The position numbers and the translations under genes are program-made. A DNA stretch of 64,000 nt, taken from contig CAMFHE010000001.1 of assembly GCA_945952045.1 (NCBI GenBank), positions 262,041 through 326,040 of the forward strand, read 5' to 3'. Numbering within the stretch: the stretch's first letter is position 1; every line of letters starts with the position of its first letter. The notes beneath the pieces were generated by a model. The model made no database searches. It saw only the letters and a program-made list of their open reading frames with translations, and had not been told where the DNA came from. Source of the DNA: an uncultured Rhizobium sp. (lineage in GTDB: Bacteria > Pseudomonadota > Alphaproteobacteria > Rhizobiales > Rhizobiaceae). Shown here in pieces: positions 15,899 through 24,688 of the stretch.

Positions 15899-15930
15899 CG
15901 ATAATTCATTTGCACGCGAATGAATTATCG
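15899..15930 (+). promoter_or_regulatory. NicR-type operator N5 upstream of nicA
   Basis: Perfect inverted repeat: CGATAATTCATT (15899-15910), 8-bp spacer TGCACGCG, AATGAATTATCG (15919-15930). The core TTTGCACGCGAA keeps the outer TTTG and AA of the TTTGTATACAAA consensus but has a G+C-rich centre. The arms AATGAATTA and ATTATC are shared with sites N2 and N4. A weaker 10/12 match, TTTGTAGATAAA, lies at 15815-15826. Confidence 0.7.
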
Positions 15931-16057
15931 CTATCATCCGCTTCATGGATGCGATCGACAAAAACCAAAAGGGGAACGCCGCAATCCTGACCCACGCCCG
16001 CCCGCCGGGTGCTCGGGCCAGTTATGCGCGATGTCCCGCCGGAATGGCAGGCACGCA

Positions 16058-16558
16058 ATGGCCGCGCCATCCCTGACCCTTACGATCAATGGCGAGCAAT
16101 GTCGTTTCGACCTGCCGGCTGACACACCGCTTCTCTATCCGCTGCGCAACGACTGCCGACTCAACGGGCCGAAATTCGGCTGCGGCCTTGGTGAATGCGG
16201 GGCCTGCGCCGTACTGGTCGATGGCAGGCCGGTGCGCGCCTGCACGACGCCGCTTGCCGCCGTCGCCGGACGAAAGATCACGACGCTGGAGGGCCTGTCG
16301 CGCGATGGCGTGCCGCATCCCGTTCAGCAGGCCTTCGTCGAAATGCAGGCCGCGCAATGCGGCTATTGCCTGAACGGCATGATCATCGCGACCGTCGGCC
16401 TTCTCACCCGAAAACCCGACCCCAGCGAAGCCGAGATCCGCGCCGCCTTGCGCCGCCATTTATGTCGCTGCGGAACCCATATGGAGATCCTCGCAGCCGT
16501 GCGCCGCGCCCGCACGCTGATGATGGCATCCACCGACAAGGAGGCGGGCGCCGCATGA
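16058..16558 (+). CDS. nicA: Nicotinate dehydrogenase small [2Fe-2S] subunit
   Basis: 166-residue iron-sulfur subunit of the xanthine-dehydrogenase family. Cluster 1 ligands are C42, C47, C50 and C62; cluster 2 ligands are C101, C104, C136 and C138. The ATG at 16058 gives a length close to Pseudomonas NicA (157 residues). An upstream ATG at 16031 is possible, but earlier in-frame starts lie within the operator. It passes electrons from the molybdenum site in NicB to the haems. It overlaps nicB by 4 bp (ATGA). The reaction is hydroxylation of nicotinate to 6-hydroxynicotinate. Confidence 0.92.
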   Translation: MAAPSLTLTINGEQCRFDLPADTPLLYPLRNDCRLNGPKFGCGLGECGACAVLVDGRPVRACTTPLAAVAGRKITTLEGLSRDGVPHPVQQAFVEMQAAQCGYCLNGMIIATVGLLTRKPDPSEAEIRAALRRHLCRCGTHMEILAAVRRARTLMMASTDKEAGAA

Positions 16559-19500
16559 CCGGACCGCGCGAAACCAGCCGCGAACTCTATCTGGAGCAGC
16601 CGGATGTGCTGCTCGTCCTCAAACCCGGCGGTGCAAATGCACCGGAAATCTATCTCGCCGTGACATCGGATGGCGAGGCCGTGGCATTCAACGGTCACGT
16701 CGATCTCGGGACAGGCATTCGCACGGCATTGGCGCAAATCGTCGCCGAGGAACTCGATCTGCGCATGGAGCAGGTGCGCATGGTGCTTGGAACCACCAGC
16801 GCCGTCCCGGATCAGGGGCCTACCATCGCCAGCGAAACGATCCAGGTCGCCGCAATTCCGCTCCGCCAGGCCGCCGCCACGGCGCGCCACCACCTTGTCG
16901 CCCAAGCGGCAGCTTTATGGGATGTTCCGCCCGGTGAAATCACCGTCGAGGATGGCATCCTTGGCCATGGTGCGAACCGGGTGGCTTACGGAGATCTCGT
17001 TCGCGGGCAGCATCTTCGTCTCGACATCGATCCGCTTGCCCCGCTCAAACCCGTCGAAGCCTATCGTATCGTCGGTCAATCGCGGGCGCGCACCGATATC
17101 GCTGCCAAGACGGCTGGGGATTGGACCTATGTCCATGATGTTCGCGTGCCCGGCATGCTGCATGGCCGGGTCGTTCGCCCACCCTATGTCGGTTACGATC
17201 ACGGCGAGGGGGTGGGCGGCAGTCTGGTGGACGTCGATGCCCAGTCGGTCGAGAACATGCCGGGCTTCGTTGCCGTCGTGGCGATCGGCGATTTTCTCGG
17301 CGTCGTTGCCGAACGCGAGGAGCAGGCGGCGGCTATTGCGCGGTCGCTCAAACCCGTCTGGCGCACTCCGCCGCACCGGCCGGATCTCAACGCGCCGGAA
17401 CAGGCATTGCGCGACAATCCCGCCATGCGCCGTGTCCTGAAAGACGAAGGCGACGTCGAGCGCGCCTTGGCCTCTGCCTCGCCGCGCATGGACCGCACCT
17501 ATGTCTGGCCCTACCAGATGCATGGATCGATCGGCCCTTCCTGCGCGGTGGCGGATTGGAACCCGGAGCGCCTCGTCGTATGGTCGGGCACGCAGAACCC
17601 GCATTTCATGCGCCGCGATCTTGCCCGGTTGATGGAGATGCCGGAGGAGGCCATCGTCGTCGAACGCCATGAGGCTGCCGGCTGCTACGGACGAAATTGC
17701 GCCGACGATGTCACGGCTGACGCAGCGCTTCTGTCACGCGCCGTTGCCCGCCCGGTGCGCGTGCAATTGACGCGCGAGCAGGAGCATGGATGGGAGCCGA
17801 AAGGTGCGGCGCAGGTCGTCGATATCAGCGGCGGGCTCGATTTGGAGGGCGGCCCGATCGCCTATGATTTCGAAACGCGCTACCCGTCCAATCTCGCGCC
17901 GACGCTCGCTCTTGTGCTGACCGGCAAGGTGACGACCAACGATACCGTCGAGATGGGGGATCGCACCGCAATCCCGCCCTATGCCGTTCCCAGCATGCGC
18001 ATCGCCGTTCAGGATATGCCGCCGATTGCCCGGGCATCGTGGTTTCGCGGCGTCTCGGCCATGCCGAATTCCTTTGCCCATGAAAGCTTTTTCGATGAGC
18101 TGGCGGCAGCTGCCGGCGTCGATCCGGTCGAATATCGTCTGCGGTATCTGACCGATCCGCGCGCCATCGATCTCGTGCGCGCCGTGTCCGAACGCGCCGG
18201 ATGGCGACCGCGCACGCGATGGGGTAGCGAGGGCGGCGAAGGCGATCTGCTTTATGGTCGCGGCTTTGCCTATGCCGTCTATGTGCATGGCAAGTTTCCG
18301 GGAACGGCTGCTGCCTGGTCCGCCTGGGTCGCCGATGTCGCCGTCAACAAGCGCACCGGCGAGGTGGCGGTGACGCGGGTGACGGTGGGGCAGGATTCCG
18401 GGCTGATGATCAATCCGGATGGCGTGCGCCACCAGATCCACGGCAATGTCATCCAGTCCGTCAGCCGCGTTCTCAAGGAGAAGGTGACCTTTTCCGAAAC
18501 GGCGGTCGAAAGCGCCGAATGGGGCGGCTATCCGATCCTGACATTCGAGGAAGTGCCCGATATCGACGTGCTGATGGTGCCACGTCCGGATGAGCCGCCG
18601 CTGGGTGTCGGCGAATCCGCCTCGGTTCCGAGCGCCGCTGCAATCGTGAACGCTGTCTATGACGCCACCGGCCTGCGCTTTCGGGAGTTGCCGCTGACCC
18701 CGGACCGCGTTCTCGCCGCGCTCGAAGGCAGATCGCAGGACGAAGGCAAAAACACCGAGAAGACTCAGCGCAAGCGTCGCCGATGGCTGAGCGGTTTCGG
18801 CTTGGCGGGGCTTGCCGGGATCGCGGCCTGCGGCGTCGCAACGCTCTCGCCGTTCCGACCCTCGGTTGCCGCAATTCCACGGCCCGATCCCGCCTTGTTC
18901 AGTCCGGCCTCCATCGAACGGGGAAGGCTGGTCGCGGCGGCGGGTGCTTGCGATGTCTGCCATGTCGGCATCGAAGGTCAGCCGCTTGGTGGTGGGCGTG
19001 CATTTTCGACGCCGTTCGGCACCGTATATGCGGCCAATATTTCCCCAGACGAGCGCCATGGCATCGGCGGCTGGTCCTATTCGGCTTTCGTAAGGGCGAT
19101 GCGCGAAGGCGTCAGCCGCAATGGCGCGCACCTCTATCCCGTTCATCCCTATACATCCTTCGTCAATGTATCCGATGGCGATCTGCAGGATCTCTATGCC
19201 TATCTGATGGCTTCGCCCGCATCGGCAACGCCGGTTCAGCCGGCAGAGATGTCTGCCCCTTTCAATATCCGCGGTCTGATGGCCGGCTGGAACACGCTGT
19301 TTCTTGGCGCCAATGCCGTGGCCTACGAGCCGGCCAAGGGAGAGGCCTGGAATCGCGGCGCTTACCTTGTCGAAGGCCTCGGTCATTGTTCCGCCTGTCA
19401 CACCGAACGGAATAGTCTTGGTGCTGAGATGACCGGTGCGGCGCGGCTGACAGGCGGCTATGCCGATGGCTGGGAAGCGCCGGCGATTGCGGGAACAGCG

Positions 19501-20106
19501 AAAAGCCCCATGGCATGGACGGAAAGCGCGCTTTTCGACTATCTGCGCACCGGCCATTCCGCAGATCACGGCAGCGCCGGCGGACCCATGGCGAAGGTTG
19601 TCGCATCTCTCTCGGCTTTGCCGGATACCGACATCAGGGCCATGGCAACCTATCTGGCAAGCCTGTCAACCGCGCCTGCTACGGATGCCGACCGGCAACG
19701 GCGTGAGGTTCTGGACAAGGCTGCGTTGGCGGCTGGTCCAGCGGCGCGTGCCTATCCGCAAGGGGAGCGCCTGTTCGAAGGTGCCTGCTCATCCTGCCAC
19801 GGGGCCGATAGTCCGCTTGCCAATCTGGCGCTGAACACCAATCTTCATAGCGAACGGCCGGACAATCTCTTGCAGACTATCCTTGCTGGCGCACAGGCTC
19901 CGGCCGCCTTCGCGCATCGAAACATTGCCGCAGGTGAAGTAATGGAAATGCCGGCCTTCGAAGACAGCCTGTCGAACCGGCAGATCGTCGATCTTGCGCG
20001 CTATCTGCGCGCTCGCTTTGCGCCGGGCATGCCCGAATGGGAAAATCTGGAGAAAACGCTCGTCAAGTTGCGAACGGAGCGGGCATCGGTCGCGGCCGGT
20101 CATTGA
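16555..20106 (+). CDS. nicB: Nicotinate dehydrogenase large subunit, molybdopterin plus three c-type cytochrome domains
   Basis: 1183 residues, nearly the same as Pseudomonas NicB (1177). ATG at 16555 with GGAGG 10 bp before; the longer open frame upstream is overlap with nicA. Residues 1-725 are the molybdenum-cofactor-binding aldehyde-oxidase/xanthine-dehydrogenase region (DLGTGIRTAL, GVGESASVPSAAAI). A hydrophobic segment at about 742-765 (WLSGFGLAGLAGIAACG) likely anchors the protein. Three haem motifs follow: C799-DVCH, C945-SACH and C1078-SSCH. Electrons would go to the respiratory chain, so the enzyme is an oxidase-coupled hydroxylase rather than an NAD enzyme. Confidence 0.93.
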   Translation: MTGPRETSRELYLEQPDVLLVLKPGGANAPEIYLAVTSDGEAVAFNGHVDLGTGIRTALAQIVAEELDLRMEQVRMVLGTTSAVPDQGPTIASETIQVAAIPLRQAAATARHHLVAQAAALWDVPPGEITVEDGILGHGANRVAYGDLVRGQHLRLDIDPLAPLKPVEAYRIVGQSRARTDIAAKTAGDWTYVHDVRVPGMLHGRVVRPPYVGYDHGEGVGGSLVDVDAQSVENMPGFVAVVAIGDFLGVVAEREEQAAAIARSLKPVWRTPPHRPDLNAPEQALRDNPAMRRVLKDEGDVERALASASPRMDRTYVWPYQMHGSIGPSCAVADWNPERLVVWSGTQNPHFMRRDLARLMEMPEEAIVVERHEAAGCYGRNCADDVTADAALLSRAVARPVRVQLTREQEHGWEPKGAAQVVDISGGLDLEGGPIAYDFETRYPSNLAPTLALVLTGKVTTNDTVEMGDRTAIPPYAVPSMRIAVQDMPPIARASWFRGVSAMPNSFAHESFFDELAAAAGVDPVEYRLRYLTDPRAIDLVRAVSERAGWRPRTRWGSEGGEGDLLYGRGFAYAVYVHGKFPGTAAAWSAWVADVAVNKRTGEVAVTRVTVGQDSGLMINPDGVRHQIHGNVIQSVSRVLKEKVTFSETAVESAEWGGYPILTFEEVPDIDVLMVPRPDEPPLGVGESASVPSAAAIVNAVYDATGLRFRELPLTPDRVLAALEGRSQDEGKNTEKTQRKRRRWLSGFGLAGLAGIAACGVATLSPFRPSVAAIPRPDPALFSPASIERGRLVAAAGACDVCHVGIEGQPLGGGRAFSTPFGTVYAANISPDERHGIGGWSYSAFVRAMREGVSRNGAHLYPVHPYTSFVNVSDGDLQDLYAYLMASPASATPVQPAEMSAPFNIRGLMAGWNTLFLGANAVAYEPAKGEAWNRGAYLVEGLGHCSACHTERNSLGAEMTGAARLTGGYADGWEAPAIAGTAKSPMAWTESALFDYLRTGHSADHGSAGGPMAKVVASLSALPDTDIRAMATYLASLSTAPATDADRQRREVLDKAALAAGPAARAYPQGERLFEGACSSCHGADSPLANLALNTNLHSERPDNLLQTILAGAQAPAAFAHRNIAAGEVMEMPAFEDSLSNRQIVDLARYLRARFAPGMPEWENLEKTLVKLRTERASVAAGH

Positions 20107-20388
20107 GTGTATTCAGCGTGGAAACGGCATCGAACAGGGATGGCTTTGAAGTTCCCGGATCAGCGTCATCATATCGCCCCGGACCAGAAACGTCATTCCG
20201 CGCCCTCCGGTTTCCAGTGTTTGCCCGCCAAACTAGCCAGTGTTGAATATATGCGGCGATTGTTCGTGGATGGACGGTTCGCAAAGCGTTGCGACACAGG
20301 CAGTGTTTTTCGTCCCTATCCTTTCGGGTCAGTTTACTGCTTTTGAGGAAGGTATAAACTTCTGGCAGGATCGACGTGGAGCTTAGCA
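20107..20388. other. 282-bp intergenic region
   Basis: No convincing gene, operator or terminator was seen between nicB and the M15-like gene. Base composition becomes less G+C-rich here (for example 20320-20380). Small open frames in this stretch lack ribosome-binding sites and family resemblance. Confidence 0.5.
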
Positions 20389-21048
20389 ATGCCAGCCAGC
20401 GTAACCACCAGCCCAACTATCGAGTTTGCCAACCGCGCGCGTGACGAGCCGCATGTCAGCGGTTATTCGAAAACAATCCTCGCGACCTGCATGAAACGCG
20501 CCGGAATCCAGTCGGTTACGATTACGTCGACCTACCGCTCGGCAAGTGATCAGGCGCGGGTGATGCTCGACAATGCGGACAAGCAATCCGGTTGGATGTA
20601 CAAGGCGCATGGCCACGAAGTGGAGAAGGTTGCGCGCGATAACCAAGCCGTGGTGGCCCAGGTGCAAAAGGGTCTCCAGAACGGCTTCGATGCGAAAAAA
20701 CCTCTGCCGGGACCGACGAAGACACGCTCCCAGCTTCAGTCCGAAATGATCCTCAAGATACACGAGTTGGAGAGGAAATTCGGGGTCGGTTGCGTCAGCA
20801 AGCACCAGACGGATCCGAAGAAGATGAATGTTATCGATATCGACCCGAAATCGGTGCAACCTGCCAAAGCGCTGGGCGACTTCATCAAGGCGCTGACGGG
20901 CGATCTTCATATCCAGCGCATTGGTCTGCCCGGCGGCGCCAAGAAATATTCCGAGAAGCATTTCGTCGAGTCGGTCGGCTGCCTGCATGTCGAAATTCCC
21001 CAGCCGTTGGTGTTCCATGGCGATCGGCGGGTGGATAACATTGTTTGA
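20389..21048 (+). CDS. Hypothetical protein, divergent M15-peptidase-like
   Basis: 219 residues, no signal peptide. ITSTYRSASDQARVM resembles the substrate-side Arg region of M15 D-Ala-D-Ala carboxypeptidases. SKHQTD...NVIDIDP and LHVEIPQP near the C-terminus resemble the zinc motifs SxHxxGxAxD and HxE, although the spacing between His and Asp is longer than usual. The middle is a Lys/Gln-rich helical stretch (KVARDNQAVVAQVQKGLQNG). Codon use and base composition are less G+C-rich than the neighbours, which hints at separate acquisition. It stands alone between the nicotinate locus and the peptide-transport block. Confidence 0.6.
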   Translation: MPASVTTSPTIEFANRARDEPHVSGYSKTILATCMKRAGIQSVTITSTYRSASDQARVMLDNADKQSGWMYKAHGHEVEKVARDNQAVVAQVQKGLQNGFDAKKPLPGPTKTRSQLQSEMILKIHELERKFGVGCVSKHQTDPKKMNVIDIDPKSVQPAKALGDFIKALTGDLHIQRIGLPGGAKKYSEKHFVESVGCLHVEIPQPLVFHGDRRVDNIV

Positions 21049-21230
21049 AAAACAGCAGCTTGATACGCCGCCTCTCAATTTCACTGCAAAATATCTAGGG
21101 TATAACAATTTTTGCTAGAATGGCTGGAACATTTTTCGCGTAAATGCATTCTATAGGCGTCGCGGGGAATGTTTGCTCTCCCGCTTGCCCGACCCGCGAT
21201 GAATACCCAACTTGCAGTCAGCGCTAAACT

Positions 21231-21255
21231 GCCCGGCCGTTCGGCCGGGCTTTTT
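21231..21255 (+). terminator. Rho-independent terminator
   Basis: GCCCGGCC, loop GTTC, GGCCGGGC followed directly by TTTTT on the + strand. It ends transcription coming from the M15-like gene and lies just beyond the stop codon of the converging M81 peptidase gene. Confidence 0.85.
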
Positions 21256-21257
21256 CA

Positions 21258-22766
21258 TCACATCGCACGATCGATCGGCCAGATCGGGCGTTTGACGCGG
21301 ACATAGGGGCGCAGTTCGGCGCGCGGCGTCGCCAATGCGCCGCTGTCGCAGACGATGACTTTTCCCGCCAGCGGCTCGAAAGCGGCACGGAAGTGCTGCA
21401 TCGACTTGAGCGCGAGGAATGAGCGCTCGGTTGGCTCCACACCAAAAGCGCGAAGCTGTTGCAGATCGAGCATCTGCCCCGGCAGGGAGACGAGGAGAAT
21501 ATCGATCCCGCCGCTTCGAAACACGGCTGTCGGCCCGAATGTATGGGTGATGCCGCCAAGGATTGGGCCATCGCCGGTATAGACGCCATCCGAAAGACGC
21601 TCGATCGTGCCTGTCAGCGTCAACGGGCCCCCGCCGAAGGCCGGATCGATCTTGCCGCCGACGGCAAGGGTAACGGTATCGCCTTCCTGATATGAATGGA
21701 GGCAGTTTGCCGCGTCGGGATCGATCACCGGCGCGAAGACGCCGTTCGCCGCCCCCGCTTCCAGCAAAGCGGTCAGAAGCGCGGTTGCATCGCCATAGGC
21801 GCCGGCCCCCGGATTGTCGGCATAATCGGCAATCACCAGCGGGCCGTTCGCAGCATCGAAATCGCAAGCGATAGCTGCCGCTTCCGCGGGGCTCAGAAAC
21901 GTGTTGGAGACATTGTCCCGCTGTTCCCAGATCGTGTCGGCAATGCCTTCCGCGATGACGCGCGCGCGCCCCGCAGCGCCTTCGATGCGCCTGTCATGGG
22001 TGACGAGGACGGTTGGGCCTGCCTCGGCCACATCGGCTTCGGCAAAAGAGGCATTGATCGAGACGGCGAGGATACCGGATTCTGCCTCATGCGCCTTGGC
22101 CCGCTCGTAAAGCGCGGCCGTTTCAGGCACGTCGGTGCGACCGGAATTGGCCTCCTCCAGCATCGGCCGGTGTGCGCGGATCGTTGCCGGGCGCGTGGTT
22201 TCGCGCATCGCTGCATCGAGCAAGCGACCGGCGTGGCGGCCGGTCTCGCGCATGTCGATATGGGGATAGGTCTTGTAGGAGACGAAGATCTGCGCCTGCT
22301 CGATCATGGCGGGCGTGGCGATGGCATGCAGGTCGAGCGTCACGGCAATCGGCAGATCGGGGCCGACGATGGCGCGAAGTCTGGAGAGCAATTCGCCTTC
22401 TCCGTCCTCGCAAAAATCCGGGACCATTGCGCCATGCAGGCCAAGCAGGATGCCGTCGAGGCGGCCAGCCTCTTCGCGCGCGGCGTTGCAGATCAGGCCG
22501 GCAATATGATCGAAGGCGGCGCGTGCGACCCGTGCGCCGGGCGTCGCATGCGCGGAAACGACGTGACGGATCGACCATCCGGCGTCGCGTCCTGCATCCA
22601 GAAAGCCGGCGATTTCAGTGTTCACATCCCCGAAGCGATCGATTGCAGCCTGGCCAAGATCAAGAGTTTCGGACTGGAAGGCCGACAGTTCGGTCCGGCC
22701 TTTCTTGAAAGTGTTGCTCTCGTGAACGAATTCGGCGGTGAGGACGCGAAAGGACATCGGAACCAT
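21258..22766 (-). CDS. M81-family metallopeptidase (MlrC-like)
   Basis: 502 residues, the usual length of MlrC proteins, first known from microcystin degradation. The N-terminus RVLTAEFVHESNTF is the family hallmark, and HGAMVPDFCEDGEGELL, LDLHAIATPAM and the C-terminal MlrC domain follow. The start could also be the ATG at 22757 (MSFRVLTAEF), which is closer to relatives. It is the last gene of the peptide ABC operon, 12 bp after the second ATPase, so it likely hydrolyses an imported small peptide or amide. The terminator at 21231 lies just past its end. Confidence 0.88.
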   Translation of the reverse strand: MVPMSFRVLTAEFVHESNTFKKGRTELSAFQSETLDLGQAAIDRFGDVNTEIAGFLDAGRDAGWSIRHVVSAHATPGARVARAAFDHIAGLICNAAREEAGRLDGILLGLHGAMVPDFCEDGEGELLSRLRAIVGPDLPIAVTLDLHAIATPAMIEQAQIFVSYKTYPHIDMRETGRHAGRLLDAAMRETTRPATIRAHRPMLEEANSGRTDVPETAALYERAKAHEAESGILAVSINASFAEADVAEAGPTVLVTHDRRIEGAAGRARVIAEGIADTIWEQRDNVSNTFLSPAEAAAIACDFDAANGPLVIADYADNPGAGAYGDATALLTALLEAGAANGVFAPVIDPDAANCLHSYQEGDTVTLAVGGKIDPAFGGGPLTLTGTIERLSDGVYTGDGPILGGITHTFGPTAVFRSGGIDILLVSLPGQMLDLQQLRAFGVEPTERSFLALKSMQHFRAAFEPLAGKVIVCDSGALATPRAELRPYVRVKRPIWPIDRAM

Positions 22767-22778
22767 CCATAAATGACA

Positions 22779-23726
22779 TCAGAGGGGATTGAAGCAGGCC
22801 AGCGCATGTCCGTTTTCCGTGACGAGCGGCGGCGCTTTCGTTTGGCAGAGATCGGTCGCGCGCGGACAGCGCCCGGCGAAGGCGCAACCGGCCGGCAGGT
22901 TGAACGGCGAGGGAATTTCACCGGAGAGAGGAGCGATCTCGCGCCGCGTTTTCGGATCGGGGGCGAAGCCGGAGGCAAGCAGCGCGCTGGTATAGGGGTG
23001 CCGCGGCCGGGCGCGAGGCTCGGGAAGGATTTCGCAAACCGCGCCGAGATACATGACGACGATACGGTGACAGAAGTAGCGCACCAGCCCGAGATCATGG
23101 GAGATGAACAGATAGGTCAGGCCGAAGCGGTCTCTTAGCGACGACAGGAGTTCGATGATCTGCGCCTGGATAGAAACGTCGAGCGATGCGGTCGGTTCGT
23201 CGAGAACCACGAATTCGGGACGCAGCGCCAAAGCGCGCGCAATGCCGATACGCTGGCGCTGGCCGCCGGACAATTGATGCGGATACTGTCCGGCGGCAGA
23301 CCGGGGCAAGCTGACGGCATCCAGCATTTCACCGACCGCTTCGGCCGGAATGGGACGCGATTGCACGACGAAGGGTTCAGCAAGCGTTTCGGCAATGCTG
23401 TAGCGCGGATCGAGCGAGGAATAGGGGTCCTGAAAGACCATCGCCATGCGTCGCCGCGCGGCCCGCAATGCGCTGGGCGACAAGGCGGTCAGTTCGGTCT
23501 CGCCGAGGGTGACCTTGCCCGACGTCGGCTCTATCAGGCGCAGGATCAACCGGGCGAGGGTGGATTTGCCGCAACCGGATTCGCCGACGACGCCGACGAT
23601 CTCGCCCTTTTCGATTTTCAGATCGACACTGCGAACGGCCGTCATGCTGCGCGGTCGCTTCAACAATCCGCCGCCTGTGTGAAACTGCTTGGTCAGTCCT
23701 TCGACCTGAAGAAACGGCGCGGTCAT
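22779..23726 (-). CDS. Peptide ABC transporter ATP-binding protein, DppF/OppF type
   Basis: 315-residue ATPase: Walker A (GESGCGKST), Q-loop [11 protein letters not shown], signature [15 protein letters not shown], Walker [13 protein letters not shown], and the C-terminal oligopeptide domain ending with [14 protein letters not shown] and HALACFNPL. It overlaps the partner ATPase by 4 bp. It energises import of peptides with the DppB/C permeases. Confidence 0.93.
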   Translation of the reverse strand: MTAPFLQVEGLTKQFHTGGGLLKRPRSMTAVRSVDLKIEKGEIVGVVGESGCGKSTLARLILRLIEPTSGKVTLGETELTALSPSALRAARRRMAMVFQDPYSSLDPRYSIAETLAEPFVVQSRPIPAEAVGEMLDAVSLPRSAAGQYPHQLSGGQRQRIGIARALALRPEFVVLDEPTASLDVSIQAQIIELLSSLRDRFGLTYLFISHDLGLVRYFCHRIVVMYLGAVCEILPEPRARPRHPYTSALLASGFAPDPKTRREIAPLSGEIPSPFNLPAGCAFAGRCPRATDLCQTKAPPLVTENGHALACFNPL

Positions 23727-24688
23727 GCGGGCTCCGTTAGCGCGAAATGGCAGGCGACGTGGCCGTCGTCAGAGAGCGGGCGAAGCAGCGGACGCTCCTC
23801 GCGACAGCGATCGGCGGCCTGCGCGCAACGCGGATGGAAGCGACAGCCGGAGGGATAACCGCCAGCGGTGGGCACCGAGCCCGGAATGCCGCGCAGGCTT
23901 CCCGGCGCCATGTCGTCGCGCGGAATGCAGCCGATCAGCGCCCGCGTATAGGGATGCGCAGGTGCTGCGAAAATCGGGTCGATTGCCCGTTCCTCGGCGA
24001 TGCGGCCGGCATAAAGCACGGCGACACGATCGCAAACCTGGGCGACCACGCCCATGTCATGGGTGATCAGCATCAGCGCCATGCCGCGTTCCCGCGCCAA
24101 TCGGGTGAGGATTTGCACGATCTGCGCCTGGACAGTGACGTCGAGTGCCGTCGTCGGCTCGTCCGCCACGATCAGGTCGGGCTCTCCGGCGAGCGCGATG
24201 GCGATGACGATGCGCTGCTTCATGCCGCCGGAAAGCTGATGCGGATAGGCCTCGGCAACGGCGGCAGGCTCCGGGATACGCAGCTGCGCCATCAGGTCGA
24301 GCGTGCGGGCTCTGGCGTCACTTGCGGAAAGGCGAAGATGCAGCCGCGAGACGATATCGACCTGTTCGCCAACGCGCTGGACGGCATCGAGCGCCGTCAT
24401 CGGGTTCTGCATGACGAAGCCGATCCGCGCACCGCGCAAGGCGCGCCGCCCGGCTTCTCCAGCGGCTGCAAGGTCGATGCCGTCGAAATTGATGTGGCCG
24501 GCCGACAGCTTACCGCCGATCAGCGGCAGCAGACCGGTCACGGCAAGCGCCGTCAGCGATTTGCCCGATCCGCTCTCGCCAACGAGACCGAGAACCTCGC
24601 CGCGATTGAGCGTCAGGTTGATCCCGTCGAGCAGGCGGGTGCGGCCTATATCGACGCAGACATTGGACAGCGTGAGAAGCGCGGTCAT
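23723..24688 (-). CDS. Peptide ABC transporter ATP-binding protein, DppD/OppD type
   Basis: 321-residue ATPase: Walker A (GESGSGKSL), FVMQNPMTALD, signature LSGGMKQRIVIAIAL, Walker B LIVADEPTTALD, and the OppD-type C-terminal cysteine region (GCRFHPRCAQAADRC). LSGGMKQR is the form typical of the D-type partner. It overlaps the permease gene before it and the F-type ATPase gene after it by 4 bp each, so the five transport genes are translationally coupled. Confidence 0.93.
   Translation of the reverse strand: MTALLTLSNVCVDIGRTRLLDGINLTLNRGEVLGLVGESGSGKSLTALAVTGLLPLIGGKLSAGHINFDGIDLAAAGEAGRRALRGARIGFVMQNPMTALDAVQRVGEQVDIVSRLHLRLSASDARARTLDLMAQLRIPEPAAVAEAYPHQLSGGMKQRIVIAIALAGEPDLIVADEPTTALDVTVQAQIVQILTRLARERGMALMLITHDMGVVAQVCDRVAVLYAGRIAEERAIDPIFAAPAHPYTRALIGCIPRDDMAPGSLRGIPGSVPTAGGYPSGCRFHPRCAQAADRCREERPLLRPLSDDGHVACHFALTEPA

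Noticed and set aside
17734-19569. 611-residue open frame on the - strand inside nicB
   Set aside because: Lies wholly within nicB, whose three haem motifs and cofactor motifs are intact; the translation has no recognisable domain.
16058-20106. Complete Pseudomonas-type maleamate nicotinate pathway
   Set aside because: Only NicA/NicB, a NicR-like regulator and a distant NicF-like fold are seen; NicC, NicX, NicD and NicE are absent from the window.
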